A stretch of DNA of 64,000 bases from Gallionella straubiae (GTDB lineage: Bacteria > Pseudomonadota > Gammaproteobacteria > Burkholderiales > Gallionellaceae): positions 1,860,001 to 1,924,000 of the forward strand of contig NZ_CP194331.1 in the NCBI RefSeq assembly GCF_051257895.1, given 5' to 3'. How positions within the stretch are numbered: the first letter of the stretch is position 1; every line of letters starts with the position of its first letter. The translations under genes and the position numbers were made by a program. Shown one piece after another: positions 43,735 to 51,655 of the stretch. The notes under the pieces were generated by a model that worked only from the letters and a program-made list of their open reading frames with translations, was not told the origin of the DNA and ran no database searches.

Positions 43735-44205
43735 TCAGATTTCCGCGACGAGTTTGTCGAGCAGATCGTTATGCGCCTTGGCATCGATCTCGCGACCGAG
43801 GATCTTGCCTGCGCCGGCCAATGCGATCGCAGAGACCTGAGTGCGCAATTGTTCCTTGGCTTGAAAGACTTGCTGATCAACATCAGCATGCCCTGCCGCA
43901 ACAATTCGATCATACTCCACCTTAGCCTTGGCCTTGGCTTCTTCGACGATCTCGCTCGCGCGTTTCTCGCCGCTCGCCACGATGTCGCCTGCTTTTTCCT
44001 TGGCTTCGCGCAGGATCTCTGCAGAACGCTTGGAGGCCAGTTCGAGGTCGTGCTTGGCGCGCTCGGCATCGGCCAAACCGTCGGCGACCTGCTTCTTGCG
44101 TGCGTCCAGCGCCGCCACGATGGGCGTCCAGACGAACTTCATGCAGAACCACACGAACAGCGCAAACATGATGAGCTGGGCGAGGAGAGTTGCATTGATA
44201 TTCAT
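43735..44205 (-). CDS. atpF: Fo ATP synthase subunit b
   Basis: A single N-terminal membrane helix (about residues 5-25, LLAQLIMFALFVWFCMKFVW) is followed by a long charged coiled coil rich in Ala, Glu and Lys up to residue 156. This is the peripheral stalk subunit. The length is usual for proteobacterial AtpF. It lies 41 bases downstream of atpE. Confidence 0.96.
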   Translation of the reverse strand: MNINATLLAQLIMFALFVWFCMKFVWTPIVAALDARKKQVADGLADAERAKHDLELASKRSAEILREAKEKAGDIVASGEKRASEIVEEAKAKAKVEYDRIVAAGHADVDQQVFQAKEQLRTQVSAIALAGAGKILGREIDAKAHNDLLDKLVAEI

Positions 44206-44246
44206 GCAAGCTACCTTTCTTAGTTATGCGTTTCGCGTTGCGCGGA

Positions 44247-44486
44247 TTAACCCACCACAGCGAACAGAACGTACATCGCGATACCCACAGCGATCATCGG
44301 AACGGCGTCGACCAGACCCATCACCACGAAGAACTGGGTACGCAACATCGGGATCAGTTCGGGTTGGCGTGCTGCGCCTTCCAGGAAGCGACCGCCCAGG
44401 ATACCGATACCGACGGCTGCGCCGAGAGCGCCCAGACCCATCATCAGTGCTCCGGCGATGTACAGCAGTGCGTTTGCCATTTCCAT
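44247..44486 (-). CDS. atpE: Fo ATP synthase subunit c
   Basis: The 79-residue proteolipid has two helices joined by the polar loop RQPELIP. The proton-binding acid is Asp60 in VMGLVDAVPMI, as in E. coli (Asp61). This and the lack of the sodium-type Gln/Ser/Thr pattern indicate a proton-driven enzyme. A GGAG-containing ribosome site precedes the ATG. Confidence 0.97.
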   Translation of the reverse strand: MEMANALLYIAGALMMGLGALGAAVGIGILGGRFLEGAARQPELIPMLRTQFFVVMGLVDAVPMIAVGIAMYVLFAVVG

Positions 44487-44532
44487 TTGTATTTCTCCTA
44501 TTTGATAAAAGTGATGTTGATGAAACCGAGAA

Positions 44533-45396
44533 TCAGTGATGTTCCTGATGCGCCATGTCCAGATAAACCACGGTCAGCGTCATGAAGATGAACGCCTGCA
44601 GGGTCACGATCAGGATGTGGAATATCGCCCAACCGAGTGAAAGCAGGATTTGAGAACCGAACAGGGTCACGCCACTGAACGAAAAGCCCGCCCAGGCGCC
44701 GCCCATCAGCGCGATCAGGATAAAGATCATTTCGCCCGCGTACATGTTGCCGAACAGACGCAGCGCGAGCGAGATCGGCTTGGCGATCAGGTTCACGCCT
44801 TCCAGCAACAGGTTGACCGGCATGCCCCACTTTCCGAACGGCTGCAGGGTCAGTTCGCCCATGAAACCGCCCAGGCCCTTCATCTTGACGCTGTAGTACA
44901 GCACCAGCAGGAACACGCCGATCGCCATGCCGAAGGTCGCATTGGGATCGGTCGAAGGAACAACCTTGAAGAATGGAACACCCAGCATGCTCATCAGGCC
45001 GGGAACCCAGTCGATGGGAATCAAGTCCATCAGGTTCATGCAGAATACCCAAAAGAAGATGGTCAGCGCCAGCGGGGCAACCATGTTGTTCTTGGCCGAG
45101 AAGGAACCGCGCACGCTGCTGTCGACGAACTCGATGGCCCATTCACAGAAGTTCTGCAGGCCCCCCGGCGTGCCGGAAACGACGCTCTTTGCCACGCTGC
45201 GGAACGTGAACATGATCACGGCGCCCAGCAGCAGGGACATGATGAAGGTGTCGAGATTGAGCGCCCAGAAGCCCATCGCCTTGGCTTCCTCTGCGCTATG
45301 TGCAATACCCCAAGTGCCGTCGGGCAATTGGCCGTAAGTCAGGTTTTGCAAGTGATGCTTGATGTACCCTGCTGTTGTGTGCGCTTCGCTAGACAT
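44533..45396 (-). CDS. atpB: Fo ATP synthase subunit a
   Basis: A 287-residue membrane protein with the essential arginine at residue 213 in LALRLFGNMYAGE. NLMDLIPIDW near residue 121 and the C-terminal QAFIFMTLTVVYLDMA helix complete the proton half-channels. A slightly long N-terminal extension (about 40 residues with HTTAGYIKHHLQN) precedes the first helix, as is usual in betaproteobacteria. Confidence 0.97.
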   Translation of the reverse strand: MSSEAHTTAGYIKHHLQNLTYGQLPDGTWGIAHSAEEAKAMGFWALNLDTFIMSLLLGAVIMFTFRSVAKSVVSGTPGGLQNFCEWAIEFVDSSVRGSFSAKNNMVAPLALTIFFWVFCMNLMDLIPIDWVPGLMSMLGVPFFKVVPSTDPNATFGMAIGVFLLVLYYSVKMKGLGGFMGELTLQPFGKWGMPVNLLLEGVNLIAKPISLALRLFGNMYAGEMIFILIALMGGAWAGFSFSGVTLFGSQILLSLGWAIFHILIVTLQAFIFMTLTVVYLDMAHQEHH

Positions 45397-45415
45397 TTTT
45401 AGTCGCTATCTCAGT

Positions 45416-45802
45416 CTAAAACTTGTTCAACCTATTCAGGAACAACCGGCCTGCCAGCAGTGCCGACTGTCCTGTCACAAAACCACCCAGCACAGCGAGC
45501 GGCGATAATTTCAGCGCCGCCATGCACAAGCCGAGCAGCGCAACAACCACCAAAAATCTTTCGGCGGCGTAAAAATACATGAGCCGTAGTTGACGATGAG
45601 CACCACTGGGATGTTGTGCTTCATGTGCGGAATGCAAAGCTGCCCGGGACATCCTCCACGCCAGCAATGCTCCGTTGAGAACCGATACCAATCCCCCGCT
45701 TAACACCGCTACTGCATATTCCGGAGCACCATTCAGCCCGTAAGCGACGCCCGCGACGATCAGGGCGATTACCACCTGCAGCCCAACCACTTGGCGCGCC
45801 AA
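45416..45802 (-). CDS. atpI: ATP synthase assembly protein I
   Basis: A small four-helix membrane protein (128 residues from the chosen TTG) that helps assemble the c-ring. The sequence RQVVGLQVVIALIVAGVAYGL and VLSGGLVSVLNGALLAWRM aligns by eye with AtpI. The frame runs up to an ATG at 45904, but a consensus promoter lies inside that stretch (45840-45868). The transcript would start near 45833, so a start upstream is excluded for this promoter. TTG 45802 gives the family-like N-terminus; GTG 45790 is an alternative. Confidence 0.82.
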   Translation of the reverse strand: MARQVVGLQVVIALIVAGVAYGLNGAPEYAVAVLSGGLVSVLNGALLAWRMSRAALHSAHEAQHPSGAHRQLRLMYFYAAERFLVVVALLGLCMAALKLSPLAVLGGFVTGQSALLAGRLFLNRLNKF

Positions 45803-45839
45803 CCTCTTTTCTTTGGCCTCTACGGCACAAAGGGTGGCG

Positions 45840-45868
45840 ATTATAGAGACGCTTGCCGGGGGTGTCAA
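45840..45868 (-). promoter_or_regulatory. Consensus sigma-70 promoter of the atp operon
   Basis: TTGACA (45868-45863 on the minus strand), a 17-base spacer and TATAAT (45845-45840) form a perfect consensus promoter, 38 to 66 bases before the atpI start and just after the parB stop. Confidence 0.9.
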
Positions 45869-45904
45869 ACATTGTTGTGGCGTCTCACCCGCGTCTTTTC
45901 CCAC

Positions 45905-46762
45905 TTATTTGCCCTTCTTGAGCCTGCCCAGGAATTCATCCAGCTGATCATGGTTGGCATAGGCAATGACCAGCTTTCCCGTGCCCTTGTTGCCCGGTTT
46001 GATTTCCACAGGGGTTCCGAGGCATGCGCTCATTTCCTCCTGCAGCCGCTGGGTATCGCGGTTGAGCCGGTGCGCCTTGGGTTTGTGCTTTTCCGGCTCA
46101 TCGACCTGCTTCTGCGCCAGTTTTTCCGCTTCGCGCACGGACAGCCCTTCCAGGACGATCTTGTTGGCCAGCAATATCTGCTGCGCGCTCTCCAGCGACA
46201 GCAGCGCGCGTGCATGTCCCATGTCCAGCTTGTTTTCCATCAACATGTTCTGCACGGCCTGCGGCAGCTTGAGCAGGCGCAGCAAGTTGCTGGCTGCGCT
46301 GCGCGAGCGGCCTACTGCCTCTGCGGCGACCTGGTGCGTCATCTTGAATTCGTCGATCAGGCGCTGCAGACCGATAGCCTCTTCCAGCGGATTCAGGTTC
46401 TCGCGCTGGATGTTCTCGATCAGGGCCATCGCCAGCGCCGCATTGTCCGGAACGCTGCGCACCAGCACCGGCACATGGGTCAGCCCGGCCAGCTGCGCGG
46501 CACGCCAGCGCCGCTCGCCGGCGATGATCTCGTAGCTGCTGTCGGCAAGCTGCCGCACCAGAATCGGCTGCATGATCCCCTGCGCCTTGATCGAGGCCGC
46601 GAGTTCATCCAACGATGCCTCGTCCATATGCGAACGCGGCTGGTACCTGCCCGGTTTGAGCAGCGTGACGTTCAGATCGCGCAGCACCTCGTCTTTTTCG
46701 CTCTTGCCGCCGGACAGCAATGCGTCCAGTCCGCGCCCCAACCCCTTGTGCAGTTTTGCCAT
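45905..46762 (-). CDS. parB: Chromosome partitioning protein ParB (Spo0J, CTPase clamp)
   Basis: The 285-residue protein starts MAKLHKGLGRGLDALL, the typical ParB N-terminus, so ATG 46762 is chosen although the frame is open to 47182. Residues 35-125 form the CTP-binding ParB/Srx domain with GERRWRAAQLAG (about 88-99) and ENIQRENLNPLEEA. The helix-turn-helix HQVAAEAVGRSRSAASNLLRLL follows, and a C-terminal dimerisation domain ends the protein. It loads at parS sites (50280 and 56834) and spreads with ParA to segregate the origin. Confidence 0.96.
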   Translation of the reverse strand: MAKLHKGLGRGLDALLSGGKSEKDEVLRDLNVTLLKPGRYQPRSHMDEASLDELAASIKAQGIMQPILVRQLADSSYEIIAGERRWRAAQLAGLTHVPVLVRSVPDNAALAMALIENIQRENLNPLEEAIGLQRLIDEFKMTHQVAAEAVGRSRSAASNLLRLLKLPQAVQNMLMENKLDMGHARALLSLESAQQILLANKIVLEGLSVREAEKLAQKQVDEPEKHKPKAHRLNRDTQRLQEEMSACLGTPVEIKPGNKGTGKLVIAYANHDQLDEFLGRLKKGK

Positions 46763-46773
46763 GATTGCTTCCC

Positions 46774-47556
46774 TTATGCTGATGCAGCCGATTGCGCTGC
46801 GTTGTTCAATAATTCCCCGGCCAGCGCCAGATAGGCCTGTGTTCCCTTGGATAACTTGTCGTGATACAGCACCGGTACACCAAAGCTGGGCGCCTCTGCC
46901 AACCGCACATTGCGCGGGATCACGGTGCGGTAAACCTTGCTGCCGAAGTGCTCCTGCAATTGATCCGAAACCTGCTGTGCAAGGGCATTGCGCGGGTCGA
47001 ACATGGTACGCAGCAACCCTTCGATTTCTAAGTCCGGATTCAGGTTGGCGCGCACCTTGCGAATAGTATTCACCAGGTCGCTCAGCCCTTCCAGCGCGTA
47101 ATATTCGCACTGCATTGGAATCATCACCGACCTCGCCGCGCACAGGCCGTTCAGAGTCAGTAGATTCAGCGCGGGCGGGCAATCGATCAGCACGTAGTCA
47201 TAATCTGCCGCGACACCCTGCAAGGCATCGCGCAGGCGCGTTTCGCGATGTGCCAGACCGACTAACTCGACTTCCGCGCCCGCCAGTTCACGGTTGGCGG
47301 GCAGCAGGTCGTATTTTCCGGCTTCCGAGTGTATCCGCGATTCGGCTACCGTCTTGCCTCCTAGCAGCACATCGTAGACGCTGACCTGCAAATCACGCTT
47401 GTCGATGCCGCTGCCCATGGTGGCGTTGCCCTGCGGATCGAGGTCGATCAGCAGCACTCGCTGCTGGGCCGCCGCGAGGCTGGCCGCCAGATTTACGGTG
47501 GTGGTGGTCTTCCCTACCCCACCCTTCTGGTTGGTTATTGCCAGTATTTTCTTCAT
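46774..47556 (-). CDS. parA: Chromosome partitioning ATPase ParA (Soj)
   Basis: A 260-residue deviant Walker A ATPase: NQKGGVGKTTTTVNLAASLA at residues 9-28 with the signature lysine, DLDPQGNAT (38-46) and the Walker B region YVLIDCPPALNLLTL. It forms a DNA-bound dimer that ParB stimulates to move the origin. The ATG overlaps rsmG by four bases and parB starts 11 bases after its stop. Confidence 0.97.
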   Translation of the reverse strand: MKKILAITNQKGGVGKTTTTVNLAASLAAAQQRVLLIDLDPQGNATMGSGIDKRDLQVSVYDVLLGGKTVAESRIHSEAGKYDLLPANRELAGAEVELVGLAHRETRLRDALQGVAADYDYVLIDCPPALNLLTLNGLCAARSVMIPMQCEYYALEGLSDLVNTIRKVRANLNPDLEIEGLLRTMFDPRNALAQQVSDQLQEHFGSKVYRTVIPRNVRLAEAPSFGVPVLYHDKLSKGTQAYLALAGELLNNAAQSAASA

Positions 47557-48209
47557 GTTGCTTCGCTCCCCTTTTCATGGTGCTTAGTCGCTGGGCATAT
47601 TGCAATTACCAGGCTGCGCGCCGCATCCAGCCCCGGCACCTGCAGCGGTATCACGCGTTCCACCAGGCATCCTTCCGGAACACCCGCCAATTCCCGTTGC
47701 GGCGCACCCTTCATCGCAGCCCAACGCCCGTGCTGCGCCATCAGATGGCGGGTGCTGCGCAGGAATTGACCCAGATCGCTGAACGCCCGCGAGATGATCC
47801 CGTCGAAACGCTCCGCTGTTTGCCACTCTTCCACACGCTCGCAGTGAACGCTCACGTTTCTCAAGTCCAGTTCGATGACTGCCTGTTGCACGAAGCCGGT
47901 TTTCTTGCTGTTGCTGTCCAGCAGGGCGAACTGCCAGTCCGGCTGTGCGACCGCCAGTACCAGCCCCGGCAGGCCCGCGCCGCACCCCACATCCAGCCAC
48001 CGCCCTGCCCACAGATGCGGCATAGCCGCGAGGCTGTCGAGCAAGTGATGGCTCACCATCTGCTGTTGATCACGGATTGCGGTCAGGTTATAGACCCTGT
48101 TCCATTTGTGCAGCAACGCCAAGTAGTCCAGCAGCTTGCGCTGCGCCTCCGCGTCCAGCGCAATCCCCAACTCCGCAATGCCACGCTGCAACTCCTCTGA
48201 AGGACTCAT
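47553..48209 (-). CDS. rsmG: 16S rRNA (guanine527-N7)-methyltransferase RsmG
   Basis: The 218-residue SAM-dependent enzyme methylates G527 in the 530 loop of 16S rRNA. WNRVYNLTAIRD (about residues 36-47), the HLLDSLA segment, motif I LDVGCGAGLPGLVLA and IISRAFSDLGQFL are all typical of RsmG (GidB). It overlaps mnmG and parA by four bases each, giving the classic mnmG-rsmG-parA-parB block. Confidence 0.96.
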   Translation of the reverse strand: MSPSEELQRGIAELGIALDAEAQRKLLDYLALLHKWNRVYNLTAIRDQQQMVSHHLLDSLAAMPHLWAGRWLDVGCGAGLPGLVLAVAQPDWQFALLDSNSKKTGFVQQAVIELDLRNVSVHCERVEEWQTAERFDGIISRAFSDLGQFLRSTRHLMAQHGRWAAMKGAPQRELAGVPEGCLVERVIPLQVPGLDAARSLVIAICPATKHHEKGSEAT

Positions 48210-50104
48210 GCGCGCTTCTGCTGCCGGTCATCGTGGAACCCGCGCTTGATATGCACCAACAATAAGGAAATCGCCGCAGGGGTAATCCCGGAAATGCGCG
48301 CCGCCTGCCCGACGGTCTCGGGTCTATGCTGGTTGAGCTTCTGCTGTACCTCGATGGACAGGCCACGCACCTTGCGGTAATCGAGATTTTCCGGCAGCCC
48401 AAGCGTCTCGTATTGCTCGTTGCGCCCGATCTCGTCGCGCTGCCGCTCGATATAGCCGTGGTATTTCGCCTGGGTTTCCACCTGCTCGGCGACTTTTTCG
48501 TCACTCACCACAACCCCCGCACCAGGCAGGGTCAGCAGGCTGGCATAGTCCACATCCGGACGGCGCAGCAACTCATGCAGCGAGTACTCACGCTCGATCG
48601 GCTTGCCTAGCACGCGCATCGCGTCCTCTTCGGGCAGGTTGCGCGGATTCACCCAGGTGTTGCGCAACCGCTCCTGTTCGCGCGCGATGGCCTCACGCTT
48701 CTGCTCGAATGCGTGCCAGCGCACATCGTCCACAATGCCAAGTTTGCGCCCGATCTCCGTCAGCCGCAGATCCGCATTGTCCTCGCGTAACTGCAGGCGG
48801 TACTCCGCGCGGCTGGTGAACATGCGATACGGCTCGGAAGCGCCGCGCGTGATCAGGTCGTCCACCATCACGCCCAAATAGGCCTCGTCGCGGCGCGGAC
48901 ACCAGGCTTCGCGCCCAGTGACCTGCAGCGCCGCATTCAGCCCGGCCAGCAGACCCTGTGCCGCCGCCTCCTCGTAGCCGGTCGTGCCGTTGATCTGCCC
49001 GGCGAAGAACAGCCCATGAATCGCCTTGGTTTCCAGTGAGCTTTTCAGCCCGCGTGGGTCGAAATAATCGTATTCGATCGCGTAGCCGGGACGCAAGATA
49101 TGCGCGTTTTCCAACCCCTTGATAGAGCGCACCAGAGCCAGTTGCACATCGAACGGCAGGCTGGTGGATATGCCGTTGGGATAAACCTCGTGGGTGGTCA
49201 GCCCTTCCGGCTCGAGAAAAATCTGGTGCGAGTCCTTGCCGGCAAAGCGCGTGATCTTGTCCTCGATCGACGGGCAGTAACGTGGCCCGATCCCCTCGAT
49301 CACGCCGGTGAAGAGCGGCGAGCGGTCCAGCCCGCCGCGGATGATGTCATGGGTGCTTGGGTTTGTCTCGGTGATCCAGCAGGGCAGCTGCCGCGGATGC
49401 TGCGCGGCATTGCCCAAGAACGAGAACACCGGCACGGGATCGTCACCCGGCTGCTCCTGCATCACCGAATAATTTATGCTGCGCCCGTCGATGCGCGGCG
49501 GAGTGCCGGTCTTCAGCCGCCCCACCGGCAGATCCAACTCGCGCAGGCGGTGTGCGAGGCTGATGGAGGGGGGGTCGCCCGCACGGCCTGCCGGATAATG
49601 AGCCTGCCCGACATGTATCAGGCCGGACAGGAAGGTGCCCGCCGTGAGCACTACGGTTTTTGCGCTGAAACGCAGACCCAGTTGCGTGACCACCCCGCAT
49701 ACCCTGTCCCGATCAACCAGCAGATCGTCCACCGCCTGCTGGAACAGCCACAGGTTAGGCTGGTTCTCCAGCCTCGTGCGGATTGCCTGCCTGTAAAGGA
49801 TGCGGTCGGCCTGCGCGCGCGTCGCACGCACTGCGGGCCCCTTGCTGGAATTCAGGATGCGGAACTGGATGCCGCTCTCGTCGGTGGCTGCCGCCATCGC
49901 ACCGCCGAGCGCATCCACCTCCTTGACTAGGTGCCCCTTGCCGATCCCGCCGATAGATGGGTTGCACGACATCTGCCCGAGCGTCTCGATGTTGTGGCTG
50001 AGCAACAGGGTTTTGCAACCCGCGCGCGCACTGGCCAGGGCGGCCTCCGTGCCGGCGTGCCCACCGCCCACTACGACCACATCGAACATATCGGGAAAAT
50101 TCAT
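48206..50104 (-). CDS. mnmG: tRNA uridine 5-carboxymethylaminomethyl modification enzyme MnmG (GidA)
   Basis: The 632-residue FAD protein has the dinucleotide motif GGGHAGTEAA starting at residue 13, SCNPSIGGIGKGHLVKEVDALGG, RATRAQADR and the conserved C-terminal GLPENLDYRKVRGLS. With MnmE it installs the cmnm5 group on U34 of certain tRNAs using methylene-tetrahydrofolate and glycine. A promoter-like pair lies immediately upstream (50132-50160). Confidence 0.98.
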   Translation of the reverse strand: MNFPDMFDVVVVGGGHAGTEAALASARAGCKTLLLSHNIETLGQMSCNPSIGGIGKGHLVKEVDALGGAMAAATDESGIQFRILNSSKGPAVRATRAQADRILYRQAIRTRLENQPNLWLFQQAVDDLLVDRDRVCGVVTQLGLRFSAKTVVLTAGTFLSGLIHVGQAHYPAGRAGDPPSISLAHRLRELDLPVGRLKTGTPPRIDGRSINYSVMQEQPGDDPVPVFSFLGNAAQHPRQLPCWITETNPSTHDIIRGGLDRSPLFTGVIEGIGPRYCPSIEDKITRFAGKDSHQIFLEPEGLTTHEVYPNGISTSLPFDVQLALVRSIKGLENAHILRPGYAIEYDYFDPRGLKSSLETKAIHGLFFAGQINGTTGYEEAAAQGLLAGLNAALQVTGREAWCPRRDEAYLGVMVDDLITRGASEPYRMFTSRAEYRLQLREDNADLRLTEIGRKLGIVDDVRWHAFEQKREAIAREQERLRNTWVNPRNLPEEDAMRVLGKPIEREYSLHELLRRPDVDYASLLTLPGAGVVVSDEKVAEQVETQAKYHGYIERQRDEIGRNEQYETLGLPENLDYRKVRGLSIEVQQKLNQHRPETVGQAARISGITPAAISLLLVHIKRGFHDDRQQKRA

Positions 50105-50131
50105 GCAGCAACCGCCTCAAAAAGGACGCGC

Positions 50132-50160
50132 ATCATACAACAGCGCATCAGGAAACCCAA
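50132..50160 (-). promoter_or_regulatory. Probable promoter of mnmG
   Basis: On the minus strand TTGGGT (50160-50155) is followed after 17 bases by TATGAT (50137-50132), 28 bases before the mnmG ATG. The -10 box has five of six consensus bases and the -35 box is weak. Confidence 0.45.
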
Positions 50161-50216
50161 CGGTCATGACGGAAATCCATCAAAATAGAATTCATCATGC
50201 CCGCCCTTCTCCCCAA

Positions 50217-50240
50217 CCCTCTCCCGCAAGCGGGCGAGGG
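50217..50240. repeat. REP-like palindrome between mnmE and mnmG
   Basis: ccctctcccgc (50217-50227) and gcgggcgaggg (50230-50240) form an 11-bp stem with one mismatch and a two-base loop. Palindromes of this ccctctcccgc type are dispersed in many proteobacterial genomes. It may also act as an intercistronic terminator for the mnmE transcript. Confidence 0.55.
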
Positions 50241-50279
50241 AGCAAACAAATCGCTGCGCGAGTTTCACGTTAACCGCAT

Positions 50280-50295
50280 TGTTTCACGTGAAACA
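50280..50295. promoter_or_regulatory. parS site (ParB-binding palindrome)
   Basis: TGTTTCACGTGAAACA matches the parS consensus at all 16 positions. A degenerate copy (12 of 16) lies at 50261-50276, just beside it. The site is about 3.5 kb from parB and about 5 kb from the likely oriC. Confidence 0.95.
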
Positions 50296-50302
50296 GTTGG
50301 AG

Positions 50303-51655
50303 CTATTTTCCGATACAGAAGCGGCTGAATATCTCGCCAAGCAGGTCGTCGGAGGTAAATTCCCCGGTAATTTCGTTCAGCGCGTACTGCGCCAGACGCA
50401 ACTCTTCGGCAAACAGTTCTGCACTCGCCAGCACCGCTTGCGCCTGTTCCAAGTGGGTCTGAGCCAGCGCCAAGGCGCGCAGGTGCCGCTCCCGCGCCAT
50501 GAATGCGCCGCTTTCCTGCTCGCGCCAGCCTGCTGCTTCCAGCAACTTGCCGCGCAACTCCTCCATTCCCGCACCGGTTTTGGCAGACACAAGGGCAAAC
50601 GGCACGCCGGTAGCTACAGTAGCGCTCCCGTCCAGAAGGTCTGCCTTGTTGAACACGAGTAGCCGCGGAATATCCGTCGGCAAACTTGCAAGGATCGCCT
50701 CGTCCTGCGCCGTCAGCCCCTTGCTCGCATCCAGCAACAGCAGGATCAGGTCGGCGCGGTGCATGGTCTGGTGCGCGCGCGCGATGCCCATGCTCTCCAC
50801 CGCGTCCTCCGATTTGCGCAACCCCGCCGTGTCCATGATGTGTAGTGGCACCCCGCGGATCTGGATCGCCTGACGGATTACGTCACGGGTGGTGCCTGGT
50901 ATGTCGCTGACCAGTGCAATTTCCTCGCCGGCCAAGCGGTTCAGCAGGCTGGATTTGCCGACGTTCGGCTGCCCAGCAATGACCACATGCGCACCCTCGC
51001 GCAGGAGGCTGCCCTGTTTTGCGGTGCCCAGCGTATGCTGCAGACTGGCTCGAATACTGTTCAACAGAGCATTGCGGCGCTCCAGGTCGACGGCATCCAC
51101 CTCCTCTTCCGGAAAGTCCAGCATCGCCTCCACCAGCATGCGCAGGTGGATCAACTCGTCGACCATGTGACGGATAGCAGCGGAAAATTCCCCGTGCAGG
51201 GAGCGCATCGCGCTGCGCGCAGCCTCGGCGGTGTTGGCCTCAATCAGGTCGGCGACGCTTTCCGCCTGAGCCAAGTCAAGTTTGTCGTTCAGAAAGGCGC
51301 GCTGCGTGAATTCGCCGGGCTGCGCGAGCCGCGCGCCCAGAGCGAGGCAGCGCTGCAGCAGCAGTTGCAGGACGGCGGAGCCGCCGTGCCCCTGCAGTTC
51401 GAGCACATCCTCGCCAGTATAGGAACGCGGGGCTGGAAAAAATAGGGCGACCCCCTGATCCAGGGGGTCGCCGTTTTCATCGAGGAATTCGCCGTAGGTA
51501 GCATGCCGCGCGGCGGGCAACTTGCCCAAGATGCCACGCGCCAGCGTTTTGAGTTGCGGTCCGGATATCCTCACCACCCCGATGCCGCCTCGTCCTTGCG
51601 CGGTGGCAATGGCGGCGATGGTATCAGCGTTTGGCTGCGGCGGCTTTGCTCGCAT
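50303..51655 (-). CDS. mnmE: tRNA modification GTPase MnmE (TrmE)
   Basis: The 450-residue protein has an N-terminal folate-binding domain beginning DTIAAIATAQGRGGIGVVRISG, a helical domain, and a G domain inserted from about residue 220: G1 GQPNVGKSS (228-236), G3 DTAGLR and G4 NKAD. It ends with the CIGK motif that carries the catalytic cysteine. It works with MnmG on U34 of tRNA. The start lies 32 bases inside yidC, an unusually long overlap that is supported by the conserved N-terminus. Confidence 0.97.
   Translation of the reverse strand: MRAKPPQPNADTIAAIATAQGRGGIGVVRISGPQLKTLARGILGKLPAARHATYGEFLDENGDPLDQGVALFFPAPRSYTGEDVLELQGHGGSAVLQLLLQRCLALGARLAQPGEFTQRAFLNDKLDLAQAESVADLIEANTAEAARSAMRSLHGEFSAAIRHMVDELIHLRMLVEAMLDFPEEEVDAVDLERRNALLNSIRASLQHTLGTAKQGSLLREGAHVVIAGQPNVGKSSLLNRLAGEEIALVSDIPGTTRDVIRQAIQIRGVPLHIMDTAGLRKSEDAVESMGIARAHQTMHRADLILLLLDASKGLTAQDEAILASLPTDIPRLLVFNKADLLDGSATVATGVPFALVSAKTGAGMEELRGKLLEAAGWREQESGAFMARERHLRALALAQTHLEQAQAVLASAELFAEELRLAQYALNEITGEFTSDDLLGEIFSRFCIGK

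Noticed and set aside
46763..47182. N-terminal extension of the parB frame
   Set aside because: It runs over parA in another frame. The protein family starts at MAKLHKGLGRGL, where there is a ribosome site.
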